Below, one piece after another: positions 58,609 to 64,000 of a stretch of DNA of 64,000 bases. The stretch comes from Ricinus communis (taxonomy: Eukaryota > Streptophyta > Magnoliopsida > Malpighiales > Euphorbiaceae). The position numbers were made by a program, and so were the translations under genes. The stretch lies in the NCBI RefSeq assembly GCF_019578655.1, contig NC_063259.1:1910001-1974000 (forward strand), in the 5' to 3' direction. Position 1 is the first letter of the stretch; each line of letters begins with the position of its first letter. The notes under the pieces were generated by a model, which was not told where the DNA came from, ran no database searches, and was given only the letters and a program-made list of their open reading frames with translations.

Positions 58609-58818
58609 GAGACACCAGGAAGGCAACAAAATTCTTTTGGTTTTAATCCTGCGACATAGAAGGAAGAGGAAAGGGGCCTATAAAACTAGTCTAAATTTAA
58701 AATGGATTAACCAACCTGGTCTATGAATCTATTCTAACTATCAAAAAATTCCTAGAATTTTGGGCACGGAAATCTCTAATCTAATTGGTTAATGTTTCAG
58801 TTGATGACTAATTGGGGT
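58609..58818. other. About 210-bp insertion in the Athila-3 LTR
   Basis: The Athila-1 LTR reads straight through this point (ATTGAGATACTAGAG at 14819), whereas here about 210 bp intervene between ATTGAGG and ACTAGAG. The inserted DNA is less AT-rich, begins near GAGACACCAGGAAGG, has no clear target duplication or terminal repeat, and is unlike anything else in the window. Confidence 0.6.
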
Positions 58819-59277
58819 ACTAGAGATAGATCTATAAGATCTTTTGATTCAATAGTTATTTAATCTTAATGCATGACCTAAATGAGTAGGTTTGAGAAGA
58901 GATTCCTCTCCCTCCTCTTAGGAATTAGCGGTTTAATCACTTGAGAAAGGTTTAAACTTAATTTTATGGAATGCCAACTCAACTCTTGATTTGAATTAAT
59001 TGTTGTTTATTTTATGAAATACTTAACTTATAAGGGGGATTCACTACCTAAATAGGCTTTATTCCTTGATATGTTTACCAATTATTTTAATCTTTATTTT
59101 CAAGATTGTTTTATTTTTAAATATTGCTACACCCAAACAACATTTTTATTGCTAAACATTAGTATATGATTGAAGGTAGTACTCACAATAAGGTCCCTAG
59201 TGGAACGATACTCTCATTCATCATAATATTACTTGATACGATCGATGCACTTTGCAGTGCACCGATAGCGCGCATTA

Positions 59278-59357
59278 ATGTTGTGTGCATATATGGTGTT
59301 CAAATCCAGAAATCTAAAGGCTCCTTATTCATCTTCTAAATAATATTCATTGATGTT
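59278..59357 (-). other. Leader of copia-2, inner part
   Basis: Minus-strand copy of the copia-1 leader around 17130-17206 and 27354-27370. It holds the uninterrupted sequence GCATATATGGTGTT (59287-59300), which is the empty form of the site filled by the palindromic element in copia-1. Confidence 0.8.
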
Positions 59358-60838
59358 TGATAGGCTATTTGTGTAGCTAAAATCTAAGGCAGTGAACCTA
59401 TCAATGCAGACTAGCATAAATGGTGACTATCAAGGTCGTATTCTCGGGAAAGGGTGATCCTAGACCTACTGCAGCGTCTTATGTTATCAAACCTAAACAA
59501 AATTGAAGAATTATCATTCTATGATTAAATATGAACAAACGATTAACTAAGTGTCAAATAATCTGAAAGGATTTAGGAAAACAATCGAAGGAAAAAAGCA
59601 AACCCTAGGGGACCTAAGCTAGTTGGATTTTAGTGAAGATAGAGATTATATTGATTACTAATTGTAATTACCCATGGACGAACTGTTAACTAAATTCGAT
59701 CTCCCTCTCGAGATAACCGAATTCCTAAACCTAATAACCTAAAGTTGGAATCTCTTCCTAACAATCGATTATTCGATTAGCATTAAGGTTTAACCCGCCT
59801 CTATTAAGCTTTGTTAATTCTTAATCCGGCTAGTCAATTACCCTTATCTCTAAGTGATCATTAACCAGTTCCTGCTATTCAAATTTCCAATTACTAAATG
59901 AATTTCTCAATTACATAAAGCAATCTGAATACCACAAGTCACAACATCTCATGAATAAAGTGATTTCTCATTAATAATGAAAGCAAGAAGAGACAAGCAT
60001 TGATAATCAAAATCTCATAAGCATTAATATCAATCCAACAACATAGGAACCCCAAATGGGTTTGACAAATTTAGCTACTCATACTAATAAGCAACACAAA
60101 GTAAAGAATAGATTCAGAAAAGTAAATTGAAGGCATGTATACCCTTCTTCTTCAAGTTGGATGAAAAACCCTAAATTCCTAATTCATAATATTAAACCCT
60201 AATTTGCCTCTTGAATGCTCCCAAATCTTGCCTTGATCTTCAATTTGATGTTAAAACAATTGTAATCCTTCCTTCGATAGATGAAATGATCTTCTAAGGT
60301 CGAGTATTGAAGTCTGGAATAAGATGGTTTAAGCTTGTATATGTGAAATCAAGTCAGAAAATCGAACCCTAATTTAGCAAATCGTTTTTGCCTATATAAT
60401 TCTTTCAGCACGGCCGTGGTCAAGCCCGTGCTTATCAGCACGGGCGGAGTCCAGGCTGTGCTGGACCTCCGCGTTCCGCATCTATTGACTTTTTTCTAGC
60501 CGTGCCCTAGCCGGTGTTGAGCCACCACAAGCTGTGGTGGAGGCTATAGTGGCTTCGGAGACCGTGCCAAAATGGCACTCTTGAAGGGCAACTATTTGAT
60601 GGTTCAACACGACTAGAATCTAGGCCGTGCTCAACCTTGGAATGCTAGTCCTTGCTCAATTTGATGGATTCTGGTCCGTAATTGCGCATATTTCCCTCGA
60701 TTACTGATAATGTCCCTCGATAATGACCTAAAATGTGAAAGGAACCAAAACACAGGTGATTCTGGCATAAAACAAGATAATTGTGCACAAAAATGGAAAT
60801 AATTGGGCATGTAAATATGTATAAAATGACGCATATCA
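59358..60838 (-). mobile_element. Solo LTR, Athila-type
   Basis: 1481 bp. On the minus strand it starts TGATATGCGTCATTT (from 60838) and ends AGCCTATCA (59358). Flanks are atgtt (59353-59357) and atgtc (60839-60843), a 5-bp duplication with one change. The copia-2 leader continues on both sides. A GC-rich palindromic cluster lies at 60405-60640 and a TATA-like ATTATATAGG (minus) at about 60390. The first part matches 48583-48830. Confidence 0.87.
60405..60640 (-). repeat. GC-rich palindromic motif cluster in the solo LTR
   Basis: AGCACGGCCGTGGTCAAGC, CCGTGCTTATCAGCACGGGC and AGCCGTGCCCTAGCC, then AAGCTGTGGTGG and GGCCGTGCTCAACC. CCGTGCT-TATC-AGCACGG (60429-60446) is a perfect stem of seven pairs. 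Confidence 0.75.
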
Positions 60839-61285
60839 ATGTCTAAAATCAATCAAATCAAAACCTATACATATATGCACATGCCAAACCCTTAGGATGT
60901 GTAGTATGTGCATAGTTTTACTTTTATTTTCAAGAATCCATTCCATATTGTTTTTAACAAACTTTGAGCATCTAATACTCTAGAAGAGTTATTGTTACAA
61001 TTACTCATGCAATTATATCAATTAATTTTCCCATCCAAATTTGATTAAAGATTGGGTGTTTTTTATCAAATTAAAAGCTATCTTTGCAGATGGCATTGAT
61101 TTTGAATGCCCAAACCCTAATTAAATAAGATCCAAAAATTTAAAAAATCTCTAGATGAAAAGTTTTATTCCTTAGGGTTCGTATGGCAACCAACTAAAAA
61201 TCTAACACCGCCCAAAAAATTCCAAATTTGCATGCTTATGATCAATTAACAATTATGTAACCATTATGAAAAAATTAATTAATGC
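60839..61285 (-). other. Leader of copia-2, outer part
   Basis: Complement of the copia-1 leader 16676-17130 (for example GTGTAGTATGTGCATAGTTT at 60899-60918 against 17070-17089). No gene. Confidence 0.75.
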
Positions 61286-61287
61286 AG

Positions 61288-61299
61288 GCTCTGATATCA
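61288..61299 (-). other. Primer binding site of copia-2
   Basis: The plus strand reads GGCTCTGATATCA next to the LTR end. Its complement TGATATCAGAGCC matches the tRNA-Met site TGGTATCAGAGC at 11 of 12 positions. Confidence 0.75.
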
Positions 61300-61300
61300 C

Positions 61301-62763
61301 TATTGGAAATTAAAATTAAAACATAAGTAAAGGCGCAATGGGAGCAATTTAAAATTATTGTTAATTCCCACCAAGAATCTCATTGATTTAGGTAGTTATA
61401 ACACATAAAAACAAGCAAAACATAGAGAAGGCTTACAAAGGGTGTGTGTCGCCTTTTCCAAGGAGTGTTTCTTGCTTTGTTGATTTTGGATTCTTGAAGG
61501 ATTATTGATACGCTTTAAAGTTACTCAAATGACTAGCCTCTAATGGTAATCCACATAAGCTTCAAAGTTGGAATCTCCTATGAACAAACCTTCACAAGAG
61601 AGAGAGTGAAGATGATGAGGTGTGAATGCTAGTTCCAAGCTAGGTTGAATCTTAATTAATCTCATTAATTAAGTGTTATGGCATTCTCCATTCACATATG
61701 CACATACCTAGCCAACCATCATACTCCATATATATATATATATATATATATACATGAGGTTTAACCTAGTCTTATAACAAGCAAGGCATTACTTACTCTT
61801 AAGTTGGGCCTTAATTAGACTTGTTTAGACTAAGTTAACTTAATTAATACATAAGCATAGTCACAAGGCCTTTATAGCCGAATATCATAGCCTAATATGT
61901 ATTAAACTAATTAACTTCTAATTAGGCCCAATTGATTCATAGAGCGTGGATGCAAGTGCCAACTCTATAATTGAATCAATCATATTTGTTCTTGATAATT
62001 GCATATAACATCTTTGATAAGATCTATGAAACACTTTTCATAATCTTTATTCAAACAACCTTGGCCAAGGATTTTTATGTTAAAGCATATCAAGAATCAT
62101 TAAGATAAGGTCCCATGACATATTACCTTAGGCAATGAATTCTTTATTGATAACTTATTATCTTCATATGACTCTTAGTAATACCCAAATGACTATCCCT
62201 TGAGCGCTCCGTGGATAGGAGAACATAAGATAGTATTAAAGTATAGTAATCCTCATATAAGACAATATATTGTTATTTCAAGTCTAAGAATCACATCTTA
62301 CATGATTGTCACAAGAGTATTGTCTATAGATACTTGGAATAAATTCCATATAGACTACTCAGTAGGGTCGTGTTTAATGAACTTATTCTTGTAACAAGCA
62401 CCCATATGCTTATCTTAGAACTTATATTCCTTAACCTTATAAGACAGATTGCTTAGTTCAATGCTTAATCAATATCTAACGATCAATATCTAATTCTTGA
62501 TCAAACATCGACTATGAGAAAATTTAGGAATGCATGTAATGAGAACCCCATAATGATAAACTCACTTTATAATTTCTCTTACATTTGTGTTTACATTCCA
62601 TGGTGTTCATTTATAACGATTTGGATCATTCCTTAATAATACCCGACTACTCGTACCATTAGAGTCGAACAATGCCTTTAGTATAATTGTATGCCATTAA
62701 TTTTGATGTGTAAATTAACATAGATCAATTGAAAAATCCTTGTCTTTAGGGCATAATCTAACA
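61301..62763 (-). mobile_element. 5' LTR of copia-2 (minus orientation)
   Basis: 1463 bp. Starts at 62763 as TGTTAGATTATGCCCTAAAG and ends at 61301 as TTTCCAATA (CA changed to TA). It aligns with both copia-1 LTR pieces. An AT microsatellite lies at 61721-61751 in the likely promoter (TATA) part. Only the 5' LTR and leader of copia-2 are in the window. The rest is beyond or lost at the Athila-3 insertion. Confidence 0.85.
61721..61751. repeat. (AT)n microsatellite
   Basis: About 15 AT units inside the copia-2 LTR. The copia-1 LTR has only CATATATATAG here. Confidence 0.9.
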
Positions 62764-62985
62764 TCTTATCATGACCACATGTGGGTGCCTGTGTGGCCCT
62801 CATGTGGCAATGTTTTACATTATTATTTAAGGATTTTGAGTTTGTTTTTAAGGATTCTGACTTTTACCCCTCCCCTTCTTTTCTAATAAGGATTTAATAA
62901 GGGGATAGTGATGTATTCACCAGCAGAATAGGAAAGTACATAAGCTGAGGGCATATTTAATAACTCTACCAATTTTTTAGGGAAA
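62764..62985. other. Possible fragment of another LTR
   Basis: CATGACCACATGTGGGTGCC-TGTGTGGCCCTCATGTGG and the following TTTACATTATTATTTAAGGA look like 14300-14360 of the Athila-1 LTR, so copia-2 may have inserted into an Athila-type LTR. The similarity is short and I am not sure. Confidence 0.4.
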
Positions 62986-62988
62986 GGG

Positions 62989-63231
62989 TCATTGCTTTAG
63001 TAGAGAAATTGGATGTGCATAATCATCAAGGCCTCCAAAGATAGTAGAAAATTCTTCAATCATGGAGCATAGCTCCTGCCCATTGAAGTTAACGGTTGAG
63101 TGAAGAAATACGTAGTCAAGCTTGGTGTGTCGCTTAACATAGAAAAGCTGGAATTTCCCAAGTTTGATCAACTCAACGCTAATAGGGTCTTGAAAAGGGT
63201 TTTTGAGGACTTCTGCACTTATTTCCATCAT
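62989..63231 (-). CDS. 80-residue retroelement-type ORF, unassigned
   Basis: MMEISAEVLKNPFQDPISVE, FQLFYVKRHTKLDYVF and FNGQELCSMIEEFSTIFGG are the readable parts. The stretch ELCSMIEEFSTIFGG resembles the FEL-PTIEEY(S/A)--LG motif of plant mobile-element proteins (the DUF7745/plant mobile domain type found in Ogre/Tat and Mutator-like elements). That family is several hundred residues long, so this is at most its N-terminal part. A TATA-like sequence TATATATACAC (minus) lies about 60 bp upstream of the ATG at 63285-63295. The stop at 62989 is followed by no further recognisable reading. I cannot give a function. Confidence 0.35.
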   Translation of the reverse strand: MMEISAEVLKNPFQDPISVELIKLGKFQLFYVKRHTKLDYVFLHSTVNFNGQELCSMIEEFSTIFGGLDDYAHPISLLKQ

Positions 63232-64000
63232 GTTTTTGGGCTATAAGGAAGCAAAGTCATATATGAAGAAGTTTGAGGGGCTATTGTGTATATATAGACT
63301 TTAAATCATTGTTGGCATCAGACTTTGTAACTGCAGATCCGATCAACTTAGTGTAAAACCAATCGGGTGTGTGTAGAGCTGATCGGCTAGAAATTATGGA
63401 ATATTTAGGATCTTTGACACATTTTCAGGTTTTGACCTTCAAGAGAGCTGTATGTATAATATTGGGATACTCAAGTAGTCATAAACTTGAGATTTTATAA
63501 TAAAGTAAAAGTATGTGTCATACAAAGCAAGTTTTATGAAATAGTATAGAAAGGCAGCTAATTTGACTAAAAATCATTAAGGCTCTCTCCTGAGTCATCC
63601 ATCCTCTTATTCAGCCTCCATACCCTAGGTTCGAAGAGCAGACAACTGAAGCGTTAGGATCTCAATCCAGCGTTGGTGGACATCCACCTAGCCCTACAAG
63701 CCCTCATGATCTTTTTGCATTAGAGAAAACCCAAAGGGTTAGCTATTGCATCTCATAACATACATGCATATATTTTCTATTTTTATTTATTTTCTATTTT
63801 ACTTACCGTCCAGTCTTCACTGACAACAAAGAACTCTTTACTTGCAGCTGCAATAAGCCGACGTACGTGCTCGAACTAATCTCTCTAAATATGTATGATT
63901 ACATATGTATATGAATTACTAATATTTCAAGAAAGCAAAGTAGTATAAAATAGTAAAGAAAGAGACAACTCACATGTGTGCAATTACTCGCTGTAAACAC
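63232..64000. other. End of window, unclassified
   Basis: AGAGCTGATCGGCTAG (63378-63393) and CCAATCGGGT (63360) are like the palindromic words of the Tat-like LTR at 31490-31545, which suggests a related LTR here. The stretch 63570-63730 is richer in C and less repeat-like but has no open frame longer than about 50 codons. I see no gene. Confidence 0.35.

Larger units (their letters stand above)
57673..59277 (+). mobile_element. 3' LTR of Athila-3
   Basis: Starts TGATAAGTGCTAACGC and ends GATAGCGCGCATTA, with the last CA changed. It aligns with the Athila-1 LTR (13879-15210) but is longer because of an insertion of about 210 bp at 58609-58818. The palindromic motif array is at 57868-58135. 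Beyond the end, copia-2 leader sequence begins. Confidence 0.85.

Noticed and set aside
62200..62394. 64-residue plus-strand frame
   Set aside because: It lies inside the minus-strand copia-2 LTR and is not kept in the copia-1 LTR copies.
1..64000. tRNA, rRNA and host protein-coding genes
   Set aside because: I looked for cloverleaf-like and rRNA-like stretches and for long open or spliced frames outside elements and found none that I could support by eye.

Overview
This window is plant nuclear DNA, most likely from a eudicot. It is AT-rich repeat sequence of the kind found in pericentromeric or other gene-poor heterochromatin. I found no intact host gene, rRNA, tRNA or CRISPR array. Nearly everything I can assign is a transposable element inserted into another element: Ty3/gypsy LTR elements (chromovirus/Tekay-like, Athila-like, Tat/Ogre-like), two Ty1/copia copies in opposite orientation, and one CACTA (En/Spm) DNA transposon. 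All coding regions carry stops or frameshifts. The species cannot be named from what I see.

Layout. 1-6917 is the 3' end of a chromovirus: a decayed integrase/chromodomain and a long 3' LTR, split by a solo LTR of another family at 3930-6338 with a perfect 5-bp target duplication. 6918-15210 is Athila-1: RT, RNase H, integrase, a downstream ORF and the 3' LTR. From 15211 to 48582 the frame is one old copia element (copia-1), opened by successive insertions. Its 5' LTR is cut by Athila-1. Its leader holds a 10.1-kb gypsy palindrome (17207-27348). Its gag holds a Tat-like element with gag only (30296-38711). Its pol remnant holds a CACTA transposon (39301-46001). Its 3' LTR is cut by an Athila-type LTR at 48583. 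49336-52413 is repeat sequence I cannot classify. 52414-57346 is Athila-2 (integrase C-terminus, an 83-bp hairpin array, a downstream ORF, 3' LTR). It lies in the 3' end of Athila-3 (57347-59277), a relative of Athila-1. Athila-3 in turn lies in the leader of a minus-strand copia (copia-2, 59278-62763), which also holds a solo LTR (59358-60838). The last 1.2 kb holds a short minus-strand ORF of retroelement type.

The most striking object is the palindrome at 17207-27348. Two 5' halves of one chromovirus (5' LTR, primer site, gag, protease) face each other with arms of about 4.54 kb around a 1.07-kb antisense RT/RNase H spacer. The whole structure is bounded by one perfect 5-bp target duplication (ccata). 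Copia-2 carries the matching unfilled site in the same window. It therefore looks like an aberrant, folded-back cDNA that integrated as one unit. Transcription from either end would give a long hairpin RNA, as known for Mu killer in maize.

A second theme is that GC-rich inverted motifs (ACACGGGC/GCCCGTGT, AAGGCGTG-AC-CACGCCTT, GAGCCGATCGGCTC, and the stem GCTTACCCC/GGGGTAAGC) recur as short tandem clusters inside the LTRs and 3' regions of several otherwise unrelated families.
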